From Tissierella simiarum (GTDB lineage: Bacteria > Bacillota > Clostridia > Tissierellales > Tissierellaceae), in contig NZ_JAHLPM010000001.1 in assembly GCF_018917865.1 (NCBI RefSeq), forward strand, positions 124,001-188,000: a DNA stretch of 64,000 nucleotides, written 5' to 3'. Each line of letters starts with the position of its first letter. The stretch's first letter is position 1. The position numbers and the translations under genes are program-made. Of the stretch, positions 29,106 through 40,306 are shown one piece after another. A model generated the notes under the pieces. It was given only the letters and a program-made list of their open reading frames with translations, made no database searches and was not told the origin of the DNA.

Positions 29106-30048
29106 TTTTCAAATCCTCCTTACTCTTTATTGCAACATAGTGAGTTCCAGAAATTTGAACTAAATCAAATACCTTTCCATTTTTATCATAGAATATACTT
29201 TCTTTTTCACGATATTCCTGCTCAACCTTAATTCTATTCTTATAAATTTCTTCTCTATTTTCAGCATTAATTTCTGGAATGGCTGCAATCAATCTCTTAG
29301 TATAAATGTGCTGAGGATTATTATATATATCATCTCTCGTTCCCGTTTCTACAAATCTTCCTCTATGCATAATATAAATATAGTCACACATATGTTTTAC
29401 TACACCTAAATCGTGAGATATAAAAAGATAACTTAAATTAAAATCCTTTTGTATCTTTTTTAAGAAATTTAGAATCTGTGCCTGAACCGATAAATCAAGG
29501 GCAGAAACAGGTTCATCTGCAACAATAAGTTTTGGATTTAAAGCTACAGCTCTTGCTACACCTATTCTCTGTCTTTGTCCTCCTGAAAACTCATGGGGAT
29601 ATCTATATAGTGCATCAGGAGGCATTCCTACTATATTTAGTAGTGTTAAAATTTTCTCTAGTTCTTCTTCGTCCGTTAATTTTTCGTGATTCCTGATTGG
29701 CTCAGCTATAATGTCTCGAATTCTTTTTTTAGGGTCTAAGCTAGATAATACATCTTGAAATATCATTTGAACCTCTTTATTATATCCTACCTTTTTCCTA
29801 GCCCTTCTACTACCTAGTGGTTTATCGTGATATAAAATTTCTCCACCTGTTGGCTCTTCTAACCCTACAATAGCCTTTCCAATAGTAGTTTTTCCAGAGC
29901 CTGATTCTCCAATAAGCCCATAGGTTTTACCTTCTTCAATGAAAAAAGTAACCCCATCAACTGCATAGACATACTCTTGTATAGTATTAAAAAATCCTCC
30001 ACGAATAGGAAAGTGAACTTTTAAATCGTTTATTTCTAGAAAACTCAT
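29083..30048 (-). CDS. oppF: Oligopeptide ABC transporter ATPase OppF
   Basis: About 321 residues from the Met in MSFLEINDLKVHFPI at 30048 (GAAGGAGG upstream). Walker A GESGSGKTTIGKAI, signature EFSGGQRQRIGVARA, Walker B LIVADEPVSALD, and a C-terminal oligopeptide-family extension. Starts one base after the stop of oppD. Confidence 0.92.
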   Translation of the reverse strand: MSFLEINDLKVHFPIRGGFFNTIQEYVYAVDGVTFFIEEGKTYGLIGESGSGKTTIGKAIVGLEEPTGGEILYHDKPLGSRRARKKVGYNKEVQMIFQDVLSSLDPKKRIRDIIAEPIRNHEKLTDEEELEKILTLLNIVGMPPDALYRYPHEFSGGQRQRIGVARAVALNPKLIVADEPVSALDLSVQAQILNFLKKIQKDFNLSYLFISHDLGVVKHMCDYIYIMHRGRFVETGTRDDIYNNPQHIYTKRLIAAIPEINAENREEIYKNRIKVEQEYREKESIFYDKNGKVFDLVQISGTHYVAIKSKEDLKNVENNIA

Positions 30049-30049
30049 T

Positions 30050-31051
30050 TTAACAACCTCCTTCATTTTCGAAGTGGAAGTTCTCCCAACAAGTACATCT
30101 TACAAAATGATCTTTTGAAACTTCATGAAGTACAGGATTTTCTTCATGTTCTGATTCTGATATCCATGGAACCCTTGCTGCAAAACGACAGCCTTTTCTT
30201 GGTAAATTTTTCAAAGAAGGAACCATTCCTTGAATAACATGCAATTCTTCTTCTACTAAATCAGACTGAGGTATTGATTGTAACAATGATCTTGTATAGG
30301 GATGAAGAGGATTGCTAAAAAGTTCTTTTGCTTGAGCAACTTCGACGAATTCTCCAGCATACATTACTGCAACTCTATTTGCCATCTGTGCGACTACGCC
30401 TAAATCATGGGTAATAAGAATAATTCCTGCATTAATTTCATTTTGAAGTTCTGTTAAAAGGTCTAATATTTGTGCTTGTATTGTAACATCTAATGCTGTA
30501 GTAGGTTCGTCTGCTATAATAATATTTGGTTTACAAGAAAGTGCAATGGCAATTACAACTCTTTGCCGCATCCCCCCCGATAATTGATGAGGAAATTGAT
30601 TGGCAGTTCTTTTAGGATTAACAATTCCAACTTGATCTAAAAGCTGCAACATCCTTTCATGTCTTTGTTCTTTATCTAAATCAGTATGATAAATTAACGA
30701 CTCTTCTATTTGTTTCCCAATCTTATGTAATGGATTCAATGCTGCCAATGGATCTTGAAAAATGAAACCGATTTCCTTGCCTCTAATTTCATTAAACTGT
30801 TCCTCAGAATAATTAGCTATATTCTTACCATTATAGATTATTTCTCCGCTAACTCTAGTGAAATTCTTATCATGTAATCCCACTATAGAATTGGCAATTG
30901 TACTTTTACCACATCCAGATTCTCCGACTATTGCTAACAATTCATTTTTATGTAAGGAGAAAGAAACTCCATCTACTGCATCGAAATACTCATCTTGAAA
31001 TCTAAAGGCAGTGTGCAAGTCTTTGATTTCTAATATTTTTTCATTTCCCAT
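30050..31051 (-). CDS. oppD: Oligopeptide ABC transporter ATPase OppD
   Basis: 333 residues. Walker [15 protein letters not shown], signature [15 protein letters not shown], Walker [15 protein letters not shown]-loop LITHD. C-terminal oligo_HPY domain with clustered Cys (CRFAARV, RCTCW), which in some relatives bind a [4Fe-4S] cluster. First gene of the oppDFBCA operon. Confidence 0.93.
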   Translation of the reverse strand: MGNEKILEIKDLHTAFRFQDEYFDAVDGVSFSLHKNELLAIVGESGCGKSTIANSIVGLHDKNFTRVSGEIIYNGKNIANYSEEQFNEIRGKEIGFIFQDPLAALNPLHKIGKQIEESLIYHTDLDKEQRHERMLQLLDQVGIVNPKRTANQFPHQLSGGMRQRVVIAIALSCKPNIIIADEPTTALDVTIQAQILDLLTELQNEINAGIILITHDLGVVAQMANRVAVMYAGEFVEVAQAKELFSNPLHPYTRSLLQSIPQSDLVEEELHVIQGMVPSLKNLPRKGCRFAARVPWISESEHEENPVLHEVSKDHFVRCTCWENFHFENEGGC

Positions 31052-31416
31052 TTCCCATTTCCTTTCTTAATATATTTGTTTATTAGTACATCGTATAAAT
31101 TTCAACAATAGTGTTTAACTTTGGGATATCCTCAATAAATAATATACAAAAAATTAATACAATATTCGCTTTTATCCTATAAATATTAACTAGTAAGACC
31201 TTTAAAATATAAACTTTCTTCTTTAATTTAAGATTATATAAGCTCAATTACTTATTGAGATTTAGATATAAAAATCAATTGGCAAAGATTTATTCGTTGT
31301 AATTTTGTGAATATTCTAAATTTAAAACATCCAATAGACTGTAGATAAAATAGATTAATCTATTCCATAAAGTTCAGATATTATTGTGAATATAGTATTA
31401 ATATATTGTTATTGGA

Positions 31417-31672
31417 GTGAATTTATATCAATTAAAAGAAAAGTTAAAATACATATTAGGTCTAGTTCATCAGGATAAATGTCGAATTAAGCAATTATAT
31501 CCAATTCCAAAGAACATAATAATGCAATGTTTTATTATCTTATAGTAAGCAGAAATATTATTTATGTTTTGATAAAGCCTATGTAGACTGTGGAGAATTT
31601 TATGATTTCATTAGTAATAAATATAAAAAGAAATACTATAGCTATTACATAGTTTACGTATTTAGAATAGTA
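31417..31672 (+). pseudogene. Decayed IS4-like transposase fragment
   Basis: One frame reads LYQLKEKLKYILGLVHQDKC before a stop; a second reads CFDKAYVDCGEFYDFISNKY, close to the DxxY(V)D...F region around the second Asp of IS4-type transposases. Several stops and frame changes intervene. The call rests on this one motif. Confidence 0.35.
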
Positions 31673-32155
31673 TTAAATAGATAAGGTTATGGAAATGTTA
31701 TTTGGTACCCTTGTATATTTAGGTTCTCTATTTACCTAAAGATTAAAAACTTTATGAAATCATCAGGATTAGAGATACAAAGATAAATAGTTAATATTTA
31801 TAAAAAGTGTATTAAATTTTAATGGTAAAAATCCTTGGCTTTATAAAACATATTGAAATAAGAAAAACTATTTTTCAAATGAAAAAACAGTATTTCAAAA
31901 TAAAACCACCTATCGGTGTAATTACCAATTCAGACAAGGACTATTCGAAAACACACCATTCACTAAAATTTCATTATTAATCTGTTAGTAGAAAATATAT
32001 ATGAATCACTATTAAAGTTAATGGAGGTTTTGCCAATATTTAAACACTAGTGAAATTTTTAAATAACTTTGATTTTTACATTTTCTATTATAAAAAAATA
32101 TACCCCCCTTTCATTCTCTAATATTATTTATTATTGCTAATAAACAATTTACAAA

Positions 32156-32196
32156 TATCATCTAAGTTAATCTATTTTTAACTTAGATGATATATT
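32156..32196. terminator. Hairpin, probable terminator
   Basis: TATCATCTAAGTTAA pairs with TTAACTTAGATGATA across a 7-base loop, followed by TATTTT. No obvious gene precedes it. Confidence 0.45.
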
Positions 32197-32375
32197 TTCT
32201 GGATATTGTAAATGTACTAACAGTTATTAAAGCTTTTTTATCAATAGTAATTCCTATAGTTAATTTTGAATTTATTATACCATTTATTTCATATAATAGA
32301 AACAAGCTTTAGACAATATATTTTTTATAACAATATACATATTTAGACATTTTTCACCAATTCTTTCTTGCTTTG

Positions 32376-33206
32376 TTAATATAAGAGTAAATCTTCTAAT
32401 CTCTTATGACTAGGCACATTTATTCTTTTTAATCCATATAGTCCATTAGATATATCTGCGTATTCACTTTTTGTTGTAAGGATAACTTTGAAATTTAAAG
32501 TTTTAAGAACTTCCTCATTAGTTGAAACATACTTTCCATAGGGATAAGAAAAAACATAAGATTCACACCCTATATTATCATTAATATGTTTCATAACTTC
32601 TTTTGTATCCTTTAAAAATCTATTATAATGATCTTTTTTATTTTCTTGGCTAATAGGCAGTATACCTTTTCCATGTTTAGAGTTTTCTCTATAATGGTGT
32701 AAATCATAAGAATGGGGTTGTATTTCTACAAGTCCACTTTCATACATTTCTTTAGATTGCTCCTAAGAAAGATAAGAATATCTAGAATCATTGTTAAAAT
32801 TAGTTATTCCTATTCTAGAACCTATCACAAATATAGTAGCCTTCATGTTGTTCCTCTTTAATATAGGATAGGCATTTTTATAGTTATCTTCATATCCATC
32901 ATCAAATGTAATAACTATAGGTTTTTCAGGAAGTTTTCCTCTGCCTTCTTTATAATCTATTAATTCTTTGAAGAATATAGTAGTATACCCTTCTTTTTTT
33001 AAATATTCCATATCTTCTTCAAACCTTTTAGTAGTTATCATTATCTTGTTAGTTTCCACGCCTTCTTCTACAACATGATGATACATAAGTATGGGTATGA
33101 CTTCATTGACATCTACCAAAGCCTCTATTGCTATTTCTTTTCCTATAACCATAAATATTGATGTAAATAATATTATAAATAAAACGCCATATACTAATTT
33201 TTTCAT
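32376..33206 (-). pseudogene. Polysaccharide deacetylase split by an amber codon
   Basis: A single frame of about 276 codons encodes a secreted NodB-type deacetylase: signal/anchor (KKLVYGVLFIILFTSIFMV), YHHVVEEG, the metal-binding Asp motif ITFDDGYEDNY, then PHSYDLHH with the zinc His pair. It is broken by one TAG at 32766-32764, in SYLS-stop-EQSKEM, where relatives usually have Trp (TGG). Everything after the TAG stays in frame, so this is a single-base nonsense mutation, fairly recent. The C-terminal piece alone lacks the catalytic Asp. Confidence 0.85.
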
Positions 33207-33318
33207 AATTACAATCTCTTCTTTCAATTTATATTTATAATTTTAAATTCTTCATATAAAAGAATAGCATATATATACATTACAAAACAATTTAACTTTC
33301 CTTACAATTTTGTCAAGT

Positions 33319-33360
33319 TAAAAGGAACTTGTTTAATGTTCTAAACAAGTTCCTTTTAAT
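33319..33360 (-). terminator. Terminator after the permease fragment
   Basis: AAAAGGAACTTGTTTAGAAC pairs with GTTTAACAAGTTCCTTTT-like sequence on minus; long perfect stem with T-rich end. Confidence 0.65.
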
Positions 33361-33362
33361 AT

Positions 33363-33713
33363 TCATTCAACAGTTCTTATAGCTTCGGTTATCTCTATTT
33401 TATCAACTTTTCTTCTAGGACCTATTGTGGCTATATATCCAATAGTTAGATTTATCAATATCACTATTAAAAAGGATTTCCAATCTATGAAAAATCTTTT
33501 TAATGTCAATGGATATCTGGATATATATGCGTAATAAATAAAAATACCCAATTCAACCATAAAGGCTACTACACAAGAAAATATGGCAGATATAGTACCA
33601 TACATAAGTCCTTCAAACTTTATCATCTTTCTAAACTGTTTTTTTGTAAGCCCTATGGCTTTCATGATGCCATGTTCTCTTAGCCTAGATATTAAATTAT
33701 AGTTTATGTTGTA
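33363..33713 (-). pseudogene. C-terminal fragment of an FtsX/MacB-like ABC permease
   Basis: The frame reads NYNLISRLREHGIMKAIGLT, then two membrane helices and GYIATIGPRRKVDKIEITEAI, the standard last third of an FtsX-domain permease. An in-frame TAA lies just upstream near 33710 and no earlier part is nearby. It is therefore a truncated remnant, although a short product could be made from the Met at 33665. Confidence 0.7.
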
Positions 33714-33946
33714 TTAAACTTAACATACTATTCTCTTATATAAAAACTTCTAATGAAATTCAAAAGACCAGATTTATTATTTTGGTCTTTTCATAGATAT
33801 CCATAAGCCTTCCCATTATCTTATAGACATTAACCCTATATTATTCTTAACTAATCTTCTATATACTACCAACCTACTTCTCCTAATTTCATTAACTGAA
33901 ACAGAATATCTTAATAATCCTACACCATTATCTACATAAATGGAAA

Positions 33947-35401
33947 TTAATTACCTGCAAGTTCTTCTTCCATATCTTCCATATCTTCTATATTCTCTTC
34001 TTTTATATTGCAATCATTATGTGATATATGATTTTCTTTGGTAGTTAATGAAGTTATGATTTCTGTTAAGTCTAATCCTGTTGTATCTTTTAAAACTTGA
34101 AATCCATTTGTAGTAACATCAGTTACTAGTTTTGTTAGTTTTGATCCTCCTTCTTTACCCCCATTATCTATTATAGTTATCTTATCTATCTGCTCCATTG
34201 GTTTTGATATAGCTGCCATTATTTCTGGTAATTTGCTTACCACTAATTCAACCACTGCTGCATCTTCATATTTAGCCATTGCTTGTGCTAATCTGTCCTT
34301 AGATTCTGCTTCAGCTATTCCCTTTGCTTTGATTGCCTCAGCCTCAGCTATACCTCTAGCTTTGATGGCTTCTGCTTCTGCCATTGCTGCAATTTTAAGT
34401 GCATCTGCTTCTGCAACGGCCTTAATTCTTATGGACTCTGCATGGGCTTCAGCCTGCTTTATAGATCTTACCTTCTCTGCTTCGGCATTTACTTCAGTTT
34501 CATATTTCTTTGCATCCGCAGGTTTTTTAACTTCTGCCACAAGTCTTTCTTCTACTACTAAGGCATTCTTTCTTGCTAAGGCTGCTTGCTGCTCTGCTAC
34601 CAATGATTCATTCTCAATTTCTTTTAATTTATATGCTACATCGGCATCTGCTTTAGCTCTATCCTGTTCTGCTCTATAGCTTTCTACCTTAATGGATTTA
34701 TCCCTTTGACTTTCAGCTATTTCTGTTTCAGCCAATAGTTTTGCTTTTTCTCCTTCTCTTACCGCATTTGCAGTACGGATTTCTGTATCTCTTTTCCTCT
34801 CAGCTGTAGCAATATCTGCATCTGCCTTTGCTGATGCTATCTGAGGTATTGCTCTATTTTCTAGATATCCTCCTTGAGTAGATATTCTAAGTATAGAATA
34901 TGATATTAAAGATAATCCCATAGAATGTAATTCTTCTCTTATATCGTCTTCTATTCTTTGTTCAAAAGCAGCCCTATCTTCATTTATTTGTTCTACAGTA
35001 AGAGTTGATATTATTCCTCTCAGTTTACCTTCAAGGATTTGTTCTACCATACTACTAATAACAGCTACTGTATTTTTCGCTCCATCACTACAAAATTGTT
35101 CCACAGCCTTAAGTATGCTATTAGTTTCATTGTTAACTTTTACTATAGCTGTACCTACAATATTTACAAATATTCCTTGTTTAGAAGGTGCTTCATTTAC
35201 ATCAGTAGTCATGCTAATATTTTCTAGAGAAATTGTACAAGAAGTCTCTAGAACCGGAACCATAAGTCCACCTTTACCAGATAATACTCTCTTTTTTAAT
35301 CCTGTGATGACCATTGCCTTATCTGCTGGTGCTTTTCTCCAAAATAATAAAAAGAGTATTAATACTCCCAATATTCCACCTGCAATAAATATATACGGCA
35401 T
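33947..35401 (-). CDS. floT: Flotillin-like membrane scaffold protein
   Basis: 484 residues. One N-terminal membrane hairpin (FIAGGILGVLILFLLFW), a PHB/SPFH domain (about 30-200), and a long flotillin coiled coil with Ala-Glu repeats (AEAEAIKARGIAEAEAIKAK). Resembles Bacillus YuaG/FloT, which organises membrane microdomains. No NfeD partner is next to it. The C-terminus is acidic (EDMEDMEEEL). Confidence 0.9.
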   Translation of the reverse strand: MPYIFIAGGILGVLILFLLFWRKAPADKAMVITGLKKRVLSGKGGLMVPVLETSCTISLENISMTTDVNEAPSKQGIFVNIVGTAIVKVNNETNSILKAVEQFCSDGAKNTVAVISSMVEQILEGKLRGIISTLTVEQINEDRAAFEQRIEDDIREELHSMGLSLISYSILRISTQGGYLENRAIPQIASAKADADIATAERKRDTEIRTANAVREGEKAKLLAETEIAESQRDKSIKVESYRAEQDRAKADADVAYKLKEIENESLVAEQQAALARKNALVVEERLVAEVKKPADAKKYETEVNAEAEKVRSIKQAEAHAESIRIKAVAEADALKIAAMAEAEAIKARGIAEAEAIKAKGIAEAESKDRLAQAMAKYEDAAVVELVVSKLPEIMAAISKPMEQIDKITIIDNGGKEGGSKLTKLVTDVTTNGFQVLKDTTGLDLTEIITSLTTKENHISHNDCNIKEENIEDMEDMEEELAGN

Positions 35402-35723
35402 AGCAAAACCCCCTTTTAGAATATATAATTTTCATATCTATTATATACTGGTATGATTTGAAAATAAATAATATTTTAACAATTGTAATCTACTTGTAAT
35501 AAAAAAAGAAGTCTATTGGTACAGACTTCAAAGTTCAAACTCTATTCGTTGAGAGTTAAATGGAAATATGATATGCTTATATAAATAAAATTTATACACT
35601 CTCCATTGAATGCGCTGCAAAGCTCTTTTAACAGCAATGTTAAGTTTGGTTGACACATTGCAAAAACGGCAAATGGTAGCAGCACTTAACATAAAATAAT
35701 ATAATTATAGGCGAGGTGAGAAT
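35402..35723. other. Intergenic region between flotillin and HTH gene
   Basis: About 320 bases. Contains a hairpin GAAGTCT/AGACTTC (35509-35532) with a T7 tract on the minus strand and no minus gene to terminate, suggesting a lost gene, and a TTGACA near 35650 that may serve the HTH gene. Confidence 0.45.
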
Positions 35724-36101
35724 ATGAGTTTTGGTGAAAATTTGTTATCATTACGAAAAGCTAAGGGAATGTCACAGGACGAGCTTGGCGCACAGCTTAA
35801 TGTTTCAAGGCAGACTGTTTCAAAATGGGAGTTAGACGAAACTACACCCGAACTTGGAAAATTAATATTACTCGGTGAATATTTCGGTGTGTCCATAGAT
35901 GATCTTGTAAAAGGCCAAAAGCCGGCATCGAAGGCTGAAAGCGATACTTTTGAAATTGAAGTTACAAAGGCCAAAAATACGACGTGTGACATTATATTTT
36001 GGGTTTTAAAAATAGCAGGTATCATTTTAGGTGGGATGGTATTAATTGATGTAATAGTAATGATAATATATTTTATAACCAACCGATTCCCCTCATTATA
36101 A
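35724..36101 (+). CDS. Xre-family HTH regulator with membrane anchor
   Basis: 125 residues. Cro/C1-type helix-turn-helix (about 5-60: LSLRKAKGMSQDELGAQLNV, SRQTVSKWELDETTPEL), a linker, then one hydrophobic C-terminal helix (about 88-115). Followed 18 bases later by a CPBP protease gene. Membrane-tethered Xre regulators next to CPBP proteases are common in Firmicutes. Codon use (GCC, CCG, AAG) is richer in G+C than neighbours. Confidence 0.88.
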   Translation: MSFGENLLSLRKAKGMSQDELGAQLNVSRQTVSKWELDETTPELGKLILLGEYFGVSIDDLVKGQKPASKAESDTFEIEVTKAKNTTCDIIFWVLKIAGIILGGMVLIDVIVMIIYFITNRFPSL

Positions 36102-36119
36102 TTTGTGGAGGGTAATAAA

Positions 36120-37079
36120 ATGAGTACTGTTTTTAACACAATCAAAGTTTTTTTCAAGGGTATTAATCCGTTTAGCAGAAATGATGAAAATGTTTCCGTA
36201 ATCCTTTTTGTTATAAGAAAAATACTGGCTTTTATATTTGTTTATTTTGCTTCAATGTTTATAGCAGAAGCAATAGCAATTATCATTCATTTTGCAATGG
36301 GATACAATGTTCTTAAAGGTGAAATGCTTAGTATGCAAGCAATGACACTAATGAAGTATTACGGATACATCATACATATAGGAGTAATATTTCTATATTG
36401 CAAAATTTTTGAAAGACGTTCCCCCAAAACATTGGGCTTTAACAAAAAAGTCACCATCTACTTAAAAGGAATACTCGTTGCTGTCTTATTATTGACGGTG
36501 TGTATAGGTTTGAGCCTTTTAACCGGTGCAATAAAATACAACGGTATCTTTAAAAGTATTGATTTTCCGATTATTTTAGCATTTATGGGTGGATTTATCG
36601 TTCAGGGTGCAATGGAAGAAACTATGTGCCGTGGATTTTTTATGACTTCCCTTTCAAAAAAAGTTGTTATTCCAATCGCAATCTTTATCAGTTCAATTGC
36701 TTTCGCATGGCCGCACTTTTCATCTCTTTTTCAAGCTGATTTGATTTACTGTATTATAGGATTAGCCAATCTGCTTTTGGTATCCGCTGTTTTTGCACTA
36801 TATATTATAAACGATGGAAATATCTATGTTGCCTGCGGATTGCATTCTTTTTGGAATTTCATATCACTGAATGTTTGCAGACTTAATCTAAGTGGAATAA
36901 GTGGAACAGATGGGCAATCAACTGCAATATTCAATTTATCAGTAAATGGTAGCTGTATCTTAAATGGCGGGCAATATGGAATTGAGTCCAGCATTTTAAC
37001 GACATTAGTGTTAACTATTTGTACAGTTCTTCTTACTTTAAAATTTAAGAAAAAGGGCATTAAGAAAATTGAATTTTGA
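36120..37079 (+). CDS. CPBP-family intramembrane metalloprotease
   Basis: About 319 residues from ATG 36120 (GGAGGG upstream). Eight membrane helices; the CPBP motifs are EE-x3-R in AMEETMCRGFF, then FAWPHF and LHSFWNF. These Rce1/Abi-like proteases act in the membrane, often in bacteriocin immunity or processing. Forms a two-gene unit with the HTH gene. Confidence 0.88.
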   Translation: MSTVFNTIKVFFKGINPFSRNDENVSVILFVIRKILAFIFVYFASMFIAEAIAIIIHFAMGYNVLKGEMLSMQAMTLMKYYGYIIHIGVIFLYCKIFERRSPKTLGFNKKVTIYLKGILVAVLLLTVCIGLSLLTGAIKYNGIFKSIDFPIILAFMGGFIVQGAMEETMCRGFFMTSLSKKVVIPIAIFISSIAFAWPHFSSLFQADLIYCIIGLANLLLVSAVFALYIINDGNIYVACGLHSFWNFISLNVCRLNLSGISGTDGQSTAIFNLSVNGSCILNGGQYGIESSILTTLVLTICTVLLTLKFKKKGIKKIEF

Positions 37080-37104
37080 TACAGCTAGTGCGCATCTTGT
37101 TTGA

Positions 37105-37147
37105 TATAAAAACATCCGATATTTAATCAATATCGGATGTTTTTATA
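37105..37147. terminator. Bidirectional terminator
   Basis: AAAACATCCGATATT/AATATCGGATGTTTTT between the CPBP gene (plus) and pucR-like gene (minus). Confidence 0.8.
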
Positions 37148-37189
37148 TTAAACTCATTATCCTTCTGTTCATCTGGAGTTCTTCACTTA

Positions 37190-38827
37190 CTATTTTAATA
37201 TATCAATAAATTTCAGTGTAATCTCTATCTTCAATCTTTCTATAGGATCCTCTAAGTCAATATTACAAGTTTGCTGTATCTTTGCAATTCTATATCTTAC
37301 AGTATTACTGTGGATAAATAGTTTTTTTGCTGCTATATTGCAATTTGATTCACTCTCTAGATAAACTTTTAGAGTGGATATAAGTTCTTCACTATTTGGT
37401 TCTTTTAGCAGTGGATAAATATTGCTAAAATTATTACTAAAATTTTTTCTTTGAATATTTTCTAAGCGTAGTAGTCCGAATGGTCCTAAATCTTCAAAAG
37501 AAATCATCTCTCCATCTGGATAAATATAAGACCCAATATCTACAGCTTTTAAAGATCCTATATAACTTTTCTTTATGGAACAAATATCTTCTACCATATC
37601 CCCTATGCCTAGTTTTATTTCTCTATCGGAAAAAGTAGTTTTTATTTGTCTAAATATGGGCTCAAAGGTTTTTTTCACATTTTCAATAATATCTTCTCTA
37701 TGCTCTTCTACATCATATATAATTATTATAGTATTATCATCCAATATACCAAATATAGATTTGTCCTTTGGAATATTCAACAAGAATGTAGTAGATATTG
37801 TTTCACGACTATTATAAAATGATGGATTGTTTTCATCTTGTTTTATACATATACATATAAATTTATTTTCTATATTTAGTTTAAAATCTTGAATGCTATT
37901 CATTGCTTTAATTAATTTTTGTTTCGTATCTAATTCTCCATTTATTAAATCTTTAATAAGATCATCATAAAATCGCCTTTCAAAAGAATTCATAAGATAA
38001 ATTTGTTCATATATTTCTAAAAGTAATGTATAACTAAGTCTTAATGAAAATAGATCATAGTAATCAATCTCATTACATTCTTCCCATACTATTAGTTTTG
38101 ATACAGTTACACCTTTTATTACTATTGGCATTATAATAAAAGGACATTTACTTTTATCTTCTATGTTTTTTATTCTATAGATGTTCAATTTATCGCATAG
38201 TACTTCCTTTTGATAATTAAATGAAAAATCGTCTCCTTTATTAAAGGAAATATCATCTTTTAGCAAAGAGTGGTTTATGGGAAAAGTAAATATTTCTTTT
38301 TCTAAAATATCAAATATAGATATGGGATAATTAATTTCTTCTGAAAGATTTATTATTGTTTTTTCAATTTTTTTATGAAAATTATCACTCCTAAGCAAAA
38401 GTTTATCAGCATTCTTTTTATCATTAATATAAGTTATATAGCTATTCATAGCAATTGAATTTACTGCATTGATTATATCAATCCAAGCTGCATTATATGG
38501 TATATTGATTAATGGAAATCCTAGATCATTACATAGATTTATTATTTCTTCTGGAATCTCATTTAAATATCTATCGGTTTTTATTGCCATCCCTGTTGAA
38601 TTTTTACTATGCAAAAAAATTATTACATCTTTAAAAAGTTTAATATCATCCTTAAATAAATATCCCGATGAGAGTACTAGCTCTTTTCCTTTAAACCATT
38701 TGTATCCGTCTGGAGCATCAAAAAGTGCTACAGCTTGAGTTTCTCTATCTAGCCCTTTTTCTCCTGCAATCAAATGATAATCTGAAAAAAACTTTGTTTT
38801 TAATATTTCTCCTATTTTAATCCCCAT
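37190..38827 (-). CDS. PucR-family transcriptional regulator
   Basis: 545 residues. N-terminal PucR sensory domain (about 5-125), a middle GAF-like stretch, and a C-terminal PucR helix-turn-helix (LKVYLESESNCNIAAKKLFI, NTVRYRIAKIQ). PucR proteins govern purine or amino acid catabolism. The next genes upstream on the same strand are M20 hydrolases and a membrane pair, likely targets. Confidence 0.88.
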   Translation of the reverse strand: MGIKIGEILKTKFFSDYHLIAGEKGLDRETQAVALFDAPDGYKWFKGKELVLSSGYLFKDDIKLFKDVIIFLHSKNSTGMAIKTDRYLNEIPEEIINLCNDLGFPLINIPYNAAWIDIINAVNSIAMNSYITYINDKKNADKLLLRSDNFHKKIEKTIINLSEEINYPISIFDILEKEIFTFPINHSLLKDDISFNKGDDFSFNYQKEVLCDKLNIYRIKNIEDKSKCPFIIMPIVIKGVTVSKLIVWEECNEIDYYDLFSLRLSYTLLLEIYEQIYLMNSFERRFYDDLIKDLINGELDTKQKLIKAMNSIQDFKLNIENKFICICIKQDENNPSFYNSRETISTTFLLNIPKDKSIFGILDDNTIIIIYDVEEHREDIIENVKKTFEPIFRQIKTTFSDREIKLGIGDMVEDICSIKKSYIGSLKAVDIGSYIYPDGEMISFEDLGPFGLLRLENIQRKNFSNNFSNIYPLLKEPNSEELISTLKVYLESESNCNIAAKKLFIHSNTVRYRIAKIQQTCNIDLEDPIERLKIEITLKFIDILK

Positions 38828-38907
38828 AATGTCTTACCTCTTCCATTTAATATATCATAATCCTATTATATCATATATTAGACAACATCCGACAATATCG
38901 AGCAAAT

Positions 38908-38960
38908 AAATAACTTCCTAATTTTAAAATTTTTTATCAAAACTAGGAAGTTATTTAACA
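38908..38960 (-). terminator. Terminator of the M20 hydrolase operon
   Basis: AAATAACTTCCTA pairs with TAGGAAGTTATTT around an A/T-rich loop, just after the stop of the M20 gene. Confidence 0.65.
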
Positions 38961-38971
38961 TTATTATAAAA

Positions 38972-40156
<1,185 letters not shown>

Positions 40157-40306
40157 ACTGATTCCCCCTTTTAGTTTTTAGCTAGTTTATCTTCTTCACT
40201 ATATGAAAACCTAGTACATCCATAACCCGAAATCTTATTAAAGTTAGTTACCATTTCTATATCTTTTATAATTCTTCCTATATTGGATTGCAAGATAAAT
40301 CATCCC

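Larger units (their letters stand above)
31052..32375. other. Long gene-poor region of decayed DNA
   Basis: About 1.3 kb, very AT-rich, with no intact gene. It holds the opp promoter region at its left end, a probable transposase scrap (31417-31672) and a long hairpin near 32156-32193 (TATCATCTAAGTTAA/TTAACTTAGATGATA). I see no RNA gene or riboswitch. Confidence 0.6.

Noticed and set aside
32764..32766. TAG in the deacetylase as pyrrolysine
   Set aside because: Relatives have Trp at the spot, there is no MttB/MtmB-type context for this gene, and a one-base TGG to TAG change explains it.
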